NCBI GenBank assembly: GCA_030065655.1
Contig: JASJDT010000005.1
Span: 1 to 55,332, forward strand
Length of the DNA: 55,332 bases
Reading direction: 5' to 3'
Source: Desulfocapsaceae bacterium
GTDB lineage: Bacteria; Desulfobacterota; Desulfobulbia; Desulfobulbales; Desulfocapsaceae
Numbering within the stretch: the first letter of the stretch is position 1; each line of letters opens with the position of its first letter. The translations under genes and the position numbers were made by a program. This document shows positions 24,862 through 35,366 of the stretch, piece by piece. Below the pieces are notes generated by a model, which made no database searches, was not told the DNA's origin, and was given only the letters and a program-made list of their open reading frames with translations.

Positions 24862-27800
24862 CTATATTTCCAGTGCTGCCTTGATTTGGTGACTCAGCTG
24901 CTCCATAGTGAAGCCCGCTACGTCAACCCCCCGCACGGGACATGTTCCCTGGCACATGCCACAGCCCTTGCACTGGGCGCTGTTGATCCTCACCAGCTTG
25001 ACCGGCTGGTCATCCTTATCCCTGTCTATTTCGATGAGTTCGATGGCATGGTACGGACAGACATCTACACACAATGCACAACCATCGCACTTATGCTCGT
25101 TGACCACTGCCTTGATACCGTCAAGATAGACCTCTTTCTTGGAAAGCAGGGTTGTGGCCCTGGCCGAGGCAGCCAACGCTTGAGCAATTGACTCATCCAC
25201 AGGTTTGGGATACTGCGCCAGACCGGCGGTGAACAAACCCTCCGTGGTGAAATCAACCGGCCGCAGTTTGGCGTGTGCTTCCTGATAAAAACCGTTTTCA
25301 TCCAGGGGAATACGATATAACTGCGCCAATTTATCGATTTCGGCATTGGCGACAATGGCTGTTGCCAGAACGACCATATCCGCTTTTATTCGTACTGGCC
25401 GATGAAGTACGTGATCCCATACATCGACGTTGATCTGACGATCTACCTCGGTAACCTTCGGTTTGCCATGCAATTCATAGTTGATGAAGACAACACCCAT
25501 CTCTCGAGCCTTCTTGAAGAGATACTCACGCTCTCCGTAGGTTCGCATATCCCGGTAGAGGATATAGACATTTCGCCCTGGATCCTCACGCTTGAGCTCA
25601 ATGGCGGATTGTACCGAATGGGTGCAACACACCTTTGAACAATACATTCTGCCTTTTTCACGGGAACCGACACACTGAATAAAAACAAACGATTTTCCCT
25701 GCTTGACATGTTTTTCCTTAAGTTCATGCAAGCGTTCAAACTCAATGGAGGTAACCACGCAACGGATTTGTTTGTAGCCATACTCCGTCGGTCTAAAGAT
25801 TTGACCGCCGGTGGCCATGATGGCCACGCCATGCTCGATTGTCCTGTTCTTTCGGCCTGGTGTTTTGAGAGTGGATTTGAAATTACCGACAAAACCCTTG
25901 GCTTTGCTCACCTCCGTTTCGATATGGAGTTGAATGCGGTCATGCACACTGACCTTGTCGATGAGCTTGGCTACCTGCATAGGCACGTGCACTCCGGAAT
26001 AGGTATGCTTCAGATTTAGAGCATTACCGCCGAGCCGATCACTTTTTTCCACCAGATCGACGTCATAGCCCTGGTTGGCAAGATTCAAGGCTGCGGTCAT
26101 TCCGGCAATACCGCCGCCGATTACCAGTCCTCGTTGGGTGATGGGAACAGCCTCCGGCCGAAGAGATTCGGCCGTGGCCACTTTGGCAACAGCCATTCGC
26201 ACCAAATCCTTGGCCTTCAATGTAGCCTGGGAGGTATCATCATGTACCCAGGAGTTGTGATTGCGGATATTCGCCATCTCCAGGAGATACTCATTTATGC
26301 CTGAAGATTTAAGCGTCTCCCGAAACAGAGGTTCGTGCGTTCTCGGGGTACAGGCGGCAATCACCACCCTGTTCAGTTGCTTTTGCCGAATGGCATCCAC
26401 GAGAATATCTTGAGTTTCCTGGGAACAGGAGAACAGGTTCCTCTCCACATGAACAACACCGGGAAGCCCGCTGGCATATTCTTCAACATCGGCAACATCG
26501 ACAACGGCAGAAATGTTGGAGCCGCAGTGACAGATGAAAACACCTATACGGGCTTCCTCCTCAGAAGTGTTCCGCTCTTCCGGATACTCCGGAAGCGGAG
26601 GTGTCTCCTCGCATCGCAGGCCAAGCTGACCGGCCACGGCGGCAGCGGCTGCTGAACCTTCAACGACGCATTGGGGAATACCCTTGGGGCCGGAAAAGGC
26701 ACCACAGGCAAAAATTCCTTCTTTTGATGAAGTAACCGGTGCAAAATCAGAAGTGGAAGCAAAGCTGCTGGCTGAGAGTTGAATACCGGCAATTTCGGCT
26801 AGCTCCCTAATATGGGTAGAAATCTGTAGCCCCACTGACAGGACGACCATATCAAACAACTCTTCAACCTGCCTGCCTTCTTCATTGATATAATGCAAGC
26901 GCAGGTCTCCATTCCTGGAATAGGGTTCGACGCCATGCACCCGGCAACGGATGAAGCGGACTCCGCTTTCAGTCTTGGCTTTTTCCATATAGGTATCGAA
27001 ATCCTTGCCGTGGGTACGCATATCCATATAATAAATTGCTGCCGATAGTCCGGGAACATGTTGCCTGGCAATCACCGCTTCCTTGATTGCGTACATGCAG
27101 CAGACGCTGGAGCAATAACCGTTGCCGCAGAGATTTTCATCTCGTGAACCTACACACTGGAGAAAGGCGATTTTCCGCACCGGCTTATTATCCGAAGGCC
27201 TCAACAAGCGTCCCGCAGTTGGGCCGGTGGCGGATAAATAGCGCTCCAGTTGCAGGGAGGTGATCACATTGGGCAACCTGCCATAGCCCCAAACTCCCGC
27301 GGCTGTTGGATCAAAGGCCTCATAACCGGGGGCAAGGATGATGGCGCCCACCGCCAGCTTTCTCTTTTTTGCTGCATCATCAAAGCGAATTGCGTTGGCC
27401 ACACACACCTCTTCACAGATACCGCACTTACCCGGCTTGTTCAGACGGATACAGGAATGTGGATCTATCTGGTACTTTAGAGGAACTGCCTGAGCATACT
27501 TGACATAGATGGATTTACGTTTGCCGGTCTTGGCATCGTAGTCGCTATCTACCAATTGCGGGCAGTTGTCCGTGCAAACTCCACAGGCTATGCATTTTTC
27601 TGGATCGACGTAGCGAGGTCGCTGATTTATGCTAACCTGAAAATTTCCGGCCGTACCACTTATATCCGTGACATCACTGAGTGTGAGGATCTCAATATTT
27701 GCATGTCTACCGCATTCCACCATCTTTGGGGCAAGAATGCACATTGAGCAATCATTGGTGGGAAAGGTTTTATCCAGCTGTGCCATAGCCCCGCCAATAG

Positions 27801-27924
27801 CTCCTGATTTTTCCACCAGATAGACGTAATAGCCCGATTCGGCAAGATCAAGAGCCGCCTGCATACCGGTGACTCCGCCACCAACGATGAGAACCGCACC
27901 GACATTCATGGAATCGCGTAACAT
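24862..27924 (-). CDS. hdrA: Double-length HdrA (electron-bifurcating flavoprotein)
   Basis: A 1020-residue flavoprotein containing two HdrA-like units. The first Rossmann motif (LIVGGGVTGMQAALDL) begins near residue 11, with a Cys-rich segment (NDCSMCILAPK), ferredoxin-type clusters (CIACGVCTDNCP) and LQCVGSRDEN with CSSVCC. A second unit starts near residue 455 (GVFICHCGSNI) with VIGGGIAGMTAALNL and FIQCVGSREKG with CSKVCC. The C-terminus holds two [4Fe-4S] motifs (CDGCALCVDVCP and CKGCGMCQGTCP). HdrA is the flavin site that splits electrons from H2 between ferredoxin and a disulfide-type acceptor. The ATG at 27924 has GAGGAG eight bases upstream. Ordinary HdrA is about 650 residues, so this is a tandem/fused form. 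Confidence 0.92.
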   Translation of the reverse strand: MLRDSMNVGAVLIVGGGVTGMQAALDLAESGYYVYLVEKSGAIGGAMAQLDKTFPTNDCSMCILAPKMVECGRHANIEILTLSDVTDISGTAGNFQVSINQRPRYVDPEKCIACGVCTDNCPQLVDSDYDAKTGKRKSIYVKYAQAVPLKYQIDPHSCIRLNKPGKCGICEEVCVANAIRFDDAAKKRKLAVGAIILAPGYEAFDPTAAGVWGYGRLPNVITSLQLERYLSATGPTAGRLLRPSDNKPVRKIAFLQCVGSRDENLCGNGYCSSVCCMYAIKEAVIARQHVPGLSAAIYYMDMRTHGKDFDTYMEKAKTESGVRFIRCRVHGVEPYSRNGDLRLHYINEEGRQVEELFDMVVLSVGLQISTHIRELAEIAGIQLSASSFASTSDFAPVTSSKEGIFACGAFSGPKGIPQCVVEGSAAAAAVAGQLGLRCEETPPLPEYPEERNTSEEEARIGVFICHCGSNISAVVDVADVEEYASGLPGVVHVERNLFSCSQETQDILVDAIRQKQLNRVVIAACTPRTHEPLFRETLKSSGINEYLLEMANIRNHNSWVHDDTSQATLKAKDLVRMAVAKVATAESLRPEAVPITQRGLVIGGGIAGMTAALNLANQGYDVDLVEKSDRLGGNALNLKHTYSGVHVPMQVAKLIDKVSVHDRIQLHIETEVSKAKGFVGNFKSTLKTPGRKNRTIEHGVAIMATGGQIFRPTEYGYKQIRCVVTSIEFERLHELKEKHVKQGKSFVFIQCVGSREKGRMYCSKVCCTHSVQSAIELKREDPGRNVYILYRDMRTYGEREYLFKKAREMGVVFINYELHGKPKVTEVDRQINVDVWDHVLHRPVRIKADMVVLATAIVANAEIDKLAQLYRIPLDENGFYQEAHAKLRPVDFTTEGLFTAGLAQYPKPVDESIAQALAASARATTLLSKKEVYLDGIKAVVNEHKCDGCALCVDVCPYHAIELIEIDRDKDDQPVKLVRINSAQCKGCGMCQGTCPVRGVDVAGFTMEQLSHQIKAALEI

Positions 27925-28004
27925 ATACTCACTCCTCAACCGCAACATTTCCCGCTATTTTCAGGATAAGAACACACCTGAGCATTTATAAGTCTACCCA
28001 AGGC

Positions 28005-29462
28005 TCATGCCACTTTGGGTAATATTATTGAATCGGCAACAAGTTCCCAGATATACTTGACCTGGACTTCGAGATCGTATTCCTGGACCAGCGATTTCTG
28101 CAACTGATCCCGGCAGCCATGGCAGGCAGTGATCACCAGTTCTGCTTCAGATTCATTTATCTGCCTGGCTTTCATCCGACCATAGTAAATACGTTCCGCT
28201 GAAAATGGCATTGCCCAGGCTCCACCACCGGCTCCACAGCAATAATTGGCTTCCCGGTTCGGTTCCATCTCAACCATGTTGCTGCAACAGGAACTTATAA
28301 TTCTCCTGGCCTCTTCAAAATAGCCCTGACCAAAAGTACGCAGAGATTTGCGGCCATAATTGCACGGATCCTGGTACACCGTCTTTTGAGGATGACGCGT
28401 TTGATCAAGCCGAATGCGTCCTCCCTGAATATAGCCCAACAGCAGATCAAAAAGTGTAGCGACTTTGAACTCCTTTAAGGCATCCGGATACCATCTGTTT
28501 AAACCATAGCGGGTGGCATAGTAGGCATGTCCGGATTCCGGTAGCAGCAGAACTTCACAGTTCAGCCTCCTCATGTTATCAACAATCCTACCAACCACGG
28601 TTTTCATGGAAGAATCTTCACCGGAGAAAAGCCCCCAGTTCACTCCCTCCCAATTTTCCGAGGAAATCGTCCATGACTCTCCGGCGGCATGAAAAATTCT
28701 CCACCACCACTTCATATCGTCCGGTTCGGCAAAAGGTTCTTTTGAGTTGACTTGGGTGAGTATTCTGGCACCATGCGCATCAATTGGAGTGGCGAACCCC
28801 GGACAACCATCTTCGGCGAGTTCCTGTCCCAGGCCTTCGAGCAGAGCAATGAAATCTTCCTTGGGAATTCCCAGATTATTGCCTCGCTCAAGACAGGTGG
28901 TCACCCCCCGCTGAATCGGCCCGGGTATGAGTTCACGTTTGCGACGTGACCGGATTTTACGGATGAGTTGAACAATTTCTATATTTGCCGGACAAACGTT
29001 TTCACATTTTCCACACATAGTACATTTCCAGGGCCAATCCGACTTGATCAGGTCCTCTTCCATGCTGAGGAAGGCCATTCTCACTATTTTTCTGGGATCA
29101 AGGCCGTCAACGCCAGAAATTGGACAGGCACTGGCACAGGTGCCGCAGGTTAGACAGGAATCCCCCCAGCTGGGGTCATCGTATATTTTTTGCGAAAAGC
29201 GGCCAAGCTCGATCACCGGCAACTCGGAATTCTTCTCTTCCAGCGACTTGACCGTTTCCAGGTCTACATGACTGTTTGGGCGAATATGCGGTTTGCGTCC
29301 GAATTTTTCGCAGAGTTCCTGGTAATCATCAAATTTCATAAGATACTTTCTGCCGGGTCCTTCCGTTGCAGGCAGGGTTCCCGCATTTATCCAGTTTCTT
29401 ATGGTATTTCGATGTACTCCAAATTCTTCGGCCATTTCGCTGACTTTAAACTCGTACATCAT
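28005..29462 (-). CDS. HdrD/HdrCB-like iron-sulfur protein with N-terminal MerR/excisionase-type HTH
   Basis: 485 residues. From residue 1 to about 55 there is a helix-turn-helix of the MerR/excisionase type: FKVSEMAEEFGVHRNTIRNW is followed by INAGTLPATEGPGRKYLM, including the wing-like Arg-Lys-Tyr. From about residue 100 the protein is HdrC-like with two [4Fe-4S] motifs (SCLTCGTCASACPISG and KCTMCGKCENVCPAN). It then continues into an HdrB/HdrD part whose C-terminal CCG domain has a paired SSCC, then NYCCGAGGGAW and ITACHGCRDQL. The upstream CCG domain is degenerate. It is the heterodisulfide-reductase-type partner of HdrA and MvhADG here. The DNA-binding-like head on a redox enzyme is unusual; it may be a regulator, a structural adapter or both. 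Confidence 0.88.
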   Translation of the reverse strand: MMYEFKVSEMAEEFGVHRNTIRNWINAGTLPATEGPGRKYLMKFDDYQELCEKFGRKPHIRPNSHVDLETVKSLEEKNSELPVIELGRFSQKIYDDPSWGDSCLTCGTCASACPISGVDGLDPRKIVRMAFLSMEEDLIKSDWPWKCTMCGKCENVCPANIEIVQLIRKIRSRRKRELIPGPIQRGVTTCLERGNNLGIPKEDFIALLEGLGQELAEDGCPGFATPIDAHGARILTQVNSKEPFAEPDDMKWWWRIFHAAGESWTISSENWEGVNWGLFSGEDSSMKTVVGRIVDNMRRLNCEVLLLPESGHAYYATRYGLNRWYPDALKEFKVATLFDLLLGYIQGGRIRLDQTRHPQKTVYQDPCNYGRKSLRTFGQGYFEEARRIISSCCSNMVEMEPNREANYCCGAGGGAWAMPFSAERIYYGRMKARQINESEAELVITACHGCRDQLQKSLVQEYDLEVQVKYIWELVADSIILPKVA

Positions 29463-29484
29463 TCTCGCTCACCTCTTATATCTG

Positions 29485-29985
29485 TTAGCAGACTGATTCT
29501 GCACTCCGGATAGCCTGCAAGACCATGTCACAGGCAACAGGAACGGCATTTTTCATGCTTACCGAGAGTCCAGGTTCAATCTGCTCGGGAATATATTCTA
29601 TCTGAGCCACCAGAACCTCGACCTTAATACCGGTATGTTCTTCGAGCTCTGCAAGTAAATTTACTGTGGGAAATTGGTGAAGGGAAAAGTCGTGTATTTT
29701 CTGAGAAGGAATGGCTGCAACTGGAATTGAAAATATTTCGCCGGGCTTTTTCCCTGGCATATCGACGGCATCAAGGAGTATTATCCTTTCTGGCCGCCCC
29801 ACTTCTGAGAGTAGATAATCAAAAAGATATTCCCTTATCCCGGTTCCGGCGTCAACTGCACCAACCTCATGAGGAAGTGAATAGTTGGAGAGTAGCCGTT
29901 TAATGACCTCTGGCCCGAAACCATCATCCCCCATTATCGGGTTGCCACACCCAAAAATTACCGTAGAATACCACCGTTGTGCCAT
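29485..29985 (-). CDS. Hydrogenase maturation protease (HycI/HyaD/FrcD family)
   Basis: A 166-residue endopeptidase with the family signature GCGNPIMGDDGFGPEV near the N-terminus, an acidic metal ligand in IILLDAVDMPG, and FSLHQFPTVNLLAEL containing the third conserved site. Such enzymes cut the C-terminal tail of the hydrogenase large subunit after Ni insertion. Its position as first gene of the operon, and the presence of a 26-residue tail after CATH in the selenocysteine large subunit, make that subunit the likely substrate. The start is ambiguous: ATG 29985, or TTG 30009. Confidence 0.9.
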   Translation of the reverse strand: MAQRWYSTVIFGCGNPIMGDDGFGPEVIKRLLSNYSLPHEVGAVDAGTGIREYLFDYLLSEVGRPERIILLDAVDMPGKKPGEIFSIPVAAIPSQKIHDFSLHQFPTVNLLAELEEHTGIKVEVLVAQIEYIPEQIEPGLSVSMKNAVPVACDMVLQAIRSAESVC

Positions 29986-30099
29986 TGTGCGAACTGCGCC
30001 TCTATGCAATTATAAAAGCTCAGTGATATCACAACATGGCCATTTCTTCAAGCACAATTCGCACAGTTACCAGGGTGCGGCGACCTGGGGTATAAGGTG

Positions 30100-31110
30100 C
30101 TAGAACCCACTCGGGTTGTTTTTCTGCCACTTCCAGGCAGATGCACACATCTCCTCTATGCCGCGCTCAGCCTGCCAGCCCAGTTCTTTGAAAGCCTTCT
30201 GGGGATCGGCATAGCATTCAGCGATATCGCCAGGTCTACGGTCAACGATCCGGTAGGGCACTTCTCGGCCAGAGGCCGTGGCAAAAGCATCTACAACTTC
30301 GAGAACGCTGTAGCCATTGCCGGTACCAAGGTTGTAGATGGATAGGCCATGGCTCCCCTGGATTTTCTGCAGGGCCTTGACATGGCCAAGCGCCAGGTCA
30401 ACAACATGAATATAGTCTCGAACTCCCGTCCCATCGCTGGTGGGATAATCACCGCCAAAAACGGAGAGCTCCTCCAGCTTGCCCACGGCTACCTGGGCGA
30501 CATAGGGCATAAGATTATTTGGTATACCACCAGGATCTTCACCGATCCGACCGCTTTCATGAGCACCGACTGGATTGAAATAGCGTAGCAGCACCACATT
30601 CCAGTCTGGCTGGGCTTCACAGAGATCCGAGAGAATCTCTTCGCTCATCAGTTTGGTTCTACCATAGGGGTTAGTACAGGACAGCGGAAAATCTTCGGTT
30701 ATCGGCACACTTGCCGGGTTGCCGTAGACTGTGGCGGAGGAGCTGAATATGATGTTTTTCACTCCATGGCGAACCATGGTTTCACACAGATTAAGAGTCG
30801 CCTTGATATTGTTGTTATAGTAGCGCAAAGGTTCAGCAACCGATTCGCCAACGGCTTTAAGCCCGGCAAAATGGATAACCCCGTCAAGAGGGGTACACTC
30901 GCTAAAGAGCCTCTCCAGGCCATCCTCGTCAAGCAGATCCATTTCATAAAACAGAATGGCTTTGGCGGCCAGTTCTTCAACGCGCTGCAGAGATTTAGGA
31001 CTTGAGTTGCTTAAATTATCTATGACCACAACCTCATGACCTGCTATGAGTAATTCATAACAGGTATGACTGCCAATATAGCCGGCACCGCCGGTTACCA
31101 GGATTTTCAT
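30100..31110 (-). CDS. galE: UDP-glucose 4-epimerase
   Basis: A 336-residue short-chain dehydrogenase-type enzyme. It has the NAD motif GGAGYIGSH at residues 7-15, [12 protein letters not shown], the Ser-Ser-Ser/Ala strand FSSSATVYG, the catalytic NPYGRTK (Tyr and Lys), and the GalE-specific RYFNPVGAH and [14 protein letters not shown]. It interconverts UDP-glucose and UDP-galactose for surface polysaccharide. It precedes the hydrogenase operon on the same strand by about 115 bases; whether they share transcription is unclear. Confidence 0.95.
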   Translation of the reverse strand: MKILVTGGAGYIGSHTCYELLIAGHEVVVIDNLSNSSPKSLQRVEELAAKAILFYEMDLLDEDGLERLFSECTPLDGVIHFAGLKAVGESVAEPLRYYNNNIKATLNLCETMVRHGVKNIIFSSSATVYGNPASVPITEDFPLSCTNPYGRTKLMSEEILSDLCEAQPDWNVVLLRYFNPVGAHESGRIGEDPGGIPNNLMPYVAQVAVGKLEELSVFGGDYPTSDGTGVRDYIHVVDLALGHVKALQKIQGSHGLSIYNLGTGNGYSVLEVVDAFATASGREVPYRIVDRRPGDIAECYADPQKAFKELGWQAERGIEEMCASAWKWQKNNPSGF

Positions 31111-31203
31111 CGTCTTTCAACCATGGTTTTCTTAATCTGTTATTCAAGTAGATAAACTCTCGACAAACTAGCCTCTCTCTTATTATTATTCAAGCACTAA
31201 CCA

Positions 31204-31268
31204 CCCATCGGTAATCCGAAGGATGGTTTAAATTCCTGGAGGCAGAGATGATATAGCCTCTTTTTTTT
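31204..31268 (+). terminator. Leader stem-loop and T-run terminator ahead of the tautomerase-ligA genes
   Basis: On the plus strand a stem (ccatcgg... ccgaaggatgg, 31206-31226) is followed by gaggc at 31239-31243, gcctc at 31256-31260 and eight T residues (31261-31268). This is an intrinsic-terminator shape, 44 bases before the tautomerase ATG. No plus-strand gene precedes it, because galE points away. It could be an attenuator in the leader of the tautomerase-ligA transcript, or the 3' end of a small RNA starting near 31150. No known riboswitch class was recognised. Confidence 0.45.
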
Positions 31269-31311
31269 GCTATCTATCAAGATCACCGTATCAACAATCA
31301 AGGAGACAAGC

Positions 31312-33508
<2,197 letters not shown>

Positions 33509-33647
33509 TAGACACTTTTCTTTCTGCACATTCTTTTAGACAGGATATGTTTTCCTGTGCTACTATTTAACTGTATACCCTTTTTTCAGAACCAAATAAA
33601 AAGACGAGGTTTCTGGTGTTGAATTTTATTCCTATGGAGAAAAGAGG

Positions 33648-35366
33648 TTGACTAACGTTCTTGTTGTTGAAAACAATCCCACGATCCTTAAATTGATTTG
33701 CCGCCATCTTGAGGTAGAGAATTGCCGGGTAAGAACTGTTGGCAATGGCCTGGAAGCACTAGTTGAAATCGATCAGGAGGTACCCGATATCATCTTCACC
33801 GATATCATCATGCCCAAGGTAAGCGGCGACCAGTTGTGCAACATTATCCGTAAGAACGACAAACTTAAGGACATTTTTGTCGCGGTCCATTCCTCAACCT
33901 CATTGGAGGATAACCGCCAGATTCTCAATATTGATGCGGATATATATATTGCCAAAGGCCCGCAAGCCAATATTAAAGATCATGTCCATCATGTTCTCAA
34001 GCAATTCAAAAAAGGTGTTCGAAGGGACCAAAATACGCATGGTAAAGAAAGCCTGCATCCTCGTGAAATCACCAGAGAACTACTGACAGAAAGAAAACAT
34101 TACCAGGCCATCTTCGACAACATAGCAGAGGCTGTCGTCGAGCTCGACTCTAGCGGACAGATTGTCCAGGCCAACACTGCCGCTCAACGACTTTTTGGTA
34201 AAAGCCTGCTAGACATCCTGGCCAGCAATTTTGTTGACTACCTGAAAGGCGGAGAAATACAAAGTATAATCGACTGGATCAATAGTACTTTTAAAAACGA
34301 GTCCACGCTTTTTCGATCCAGCTTCTCGTCTCCCCTTGAAGTGAACAAACGCAAAGTTCTTCTCAACTTGGTTGCCGTCGAGGAGGCCGATGACTATTTC
34401 ATCATCGGTATCCTTCAGGACATTAGCCTCCAGAAAAACATTGAAGATCGTTTGGCTCGCGCGCTTGACCAGTTCAATGCCGTAGTCAATACCATTGATT
34501 ACGGTATACTCCTACTCGATGCCGATCTGCGGGTGCGGATCGCCAACCAGGCCTATCGTGACCTCTGGCAGATACCTCAGTCATTTATCGACGCCTCTCC
34601 CACCATGCGGGAGATAATTGAATTTACCAGCAGCAGCGGCATCTATCATGTCGCTCCGGAAAACCTCAACAGTTATATTGAAAAAAGGATAAAGGCAATC
34701 AAGGAAGGAAATATCCCGCCAATGGAGATGGCACGCGCCGACGGCAGGGTACTGCAGTATCAATGTACGGTACTTCCAGACGATGGCAGGCTGCTGACCT
34801 TCTTCGATATAACCAGCTTAAAAAACACCGAAAAAAAGCTCGAAGAAGCACTCATTAAGGTGAGTGATCTCGCCAACCACGATCCCCTTACCGGCTTACC
34901 AAACCTCCGTCTGGCTCGGGAAAAACTTCTCAGCTCACTCTCCTTTGCCAAAAGAAAGGGCTGGATGGTGGCCCTGATGTTTATCGATCTTGATGGTTTC
35001 AAGGAAGTCAATGACTCTCATGGTCATGATGTCGGCGACAGAATTCTCCAGATGGTAGCTGATAGATTAACGAATTGTTTACGCCAGACCGACACCATTG
35101 CCAGAATAGGAGGGGACGAATTCCTGGTCATTCAGACTGAGGTAGCTGACCGTTCCGCCATCGCTAAAGTGGCCGAAAAAATTATCGGTACCATCGCCGA
35201 GCCGCTGCATCACAGTGACCTTGAAATATCTATTGGTGTCAGTATAGGCATCGCAGTTTATCCGGAGCATGGTGAAGAAAGCAGAATTTTAATGAAAAAA
35301 GCTGATGACGCCATGTATTACACCAAGCGTATAGGCAAAAACAATTACTCATTTACCCCGAATTGA
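33648..35366 (+). CDS. REC-PAS-PAS-GGDEF diguanylate cyclase
   Basis: 572 residues. An N-terminal receiver domain (about 1-120) carries the phospho-Asp in PDIIFTDIIMPKVSG, but its acidic pair reads Glu-Asn (VVENNP) and the Lys site is followed by Gly. PAS1 is at about 150-260 (AIFDNIAEAVVELDSSGQI) and PAS2 at about 275-390 (AVVNTIDYGILLLDADLRV). A GGDEF domain starts at about 405 (HDPLTGLPNLRLA). The catalytic RIGGDEF is intact, and RQTD five residues before it is the c-di-GMP inhibitory I-site. It would make c-di-GMP in response to phosphorylation or a PAS signal. The start is TTG, with GGAG eight bases upstream. Confidence 0.92.
   Translation: MTNVLVVENNPTILKLICRHLEVENCRVRTVGNGLEALVEIDQEVPDIIFTDIIMPKVSGDQLCNIIRKNDKLKDIFVAVHSSTSLEDNRQILNIDADIYIAKGPQANIKDHVHHVLKQFKKGVRRDQNTHGKESLHPREITRELLTERKHYQAIFDNIAEAVVELDSSGQIVQANTAAQRLFGKSLLDILASNFVDYLKGGEIQSIIDWINSTFKNESTLFRSSFSSPLEVNKRKVLLNLVAVEEADDYFIIGILQDISLQKNIEDRLARALDQFNAVVNTIDYGILLLDADLRVRIANQAYRDLWQIPQSFIDASPTMREIIEFTSSSGIYHVAPENLNSYIEKRIKAIKEGNIPPMEMARADGRVLQYQCTVLPDDGRLLTFFDITSLKNTEKKLEEALIKVSDLANHDPLTGLPNLRLAREKLLSSLSFAKRKGWMVALMFIDLDGFKEVNDSHGHDVGDRILQMVADRLTNCLRQTDTIARIGGDEFLVIQTEVADRSAIAKVAEKIIGTIAEPLHHSDLEISIGVSIGIAVYPEHGEESRILMKKADDAMYYTKRIGKNNYSFTPN

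Noticed and set aside
24824-24862. Selenocysteine in MvhD or HdrA as in some methanogens
   Set aside because: All expected cysteines in both proteins are encoded as Cys and no in-frame UGA interrupts either gene; only MvhA has one.
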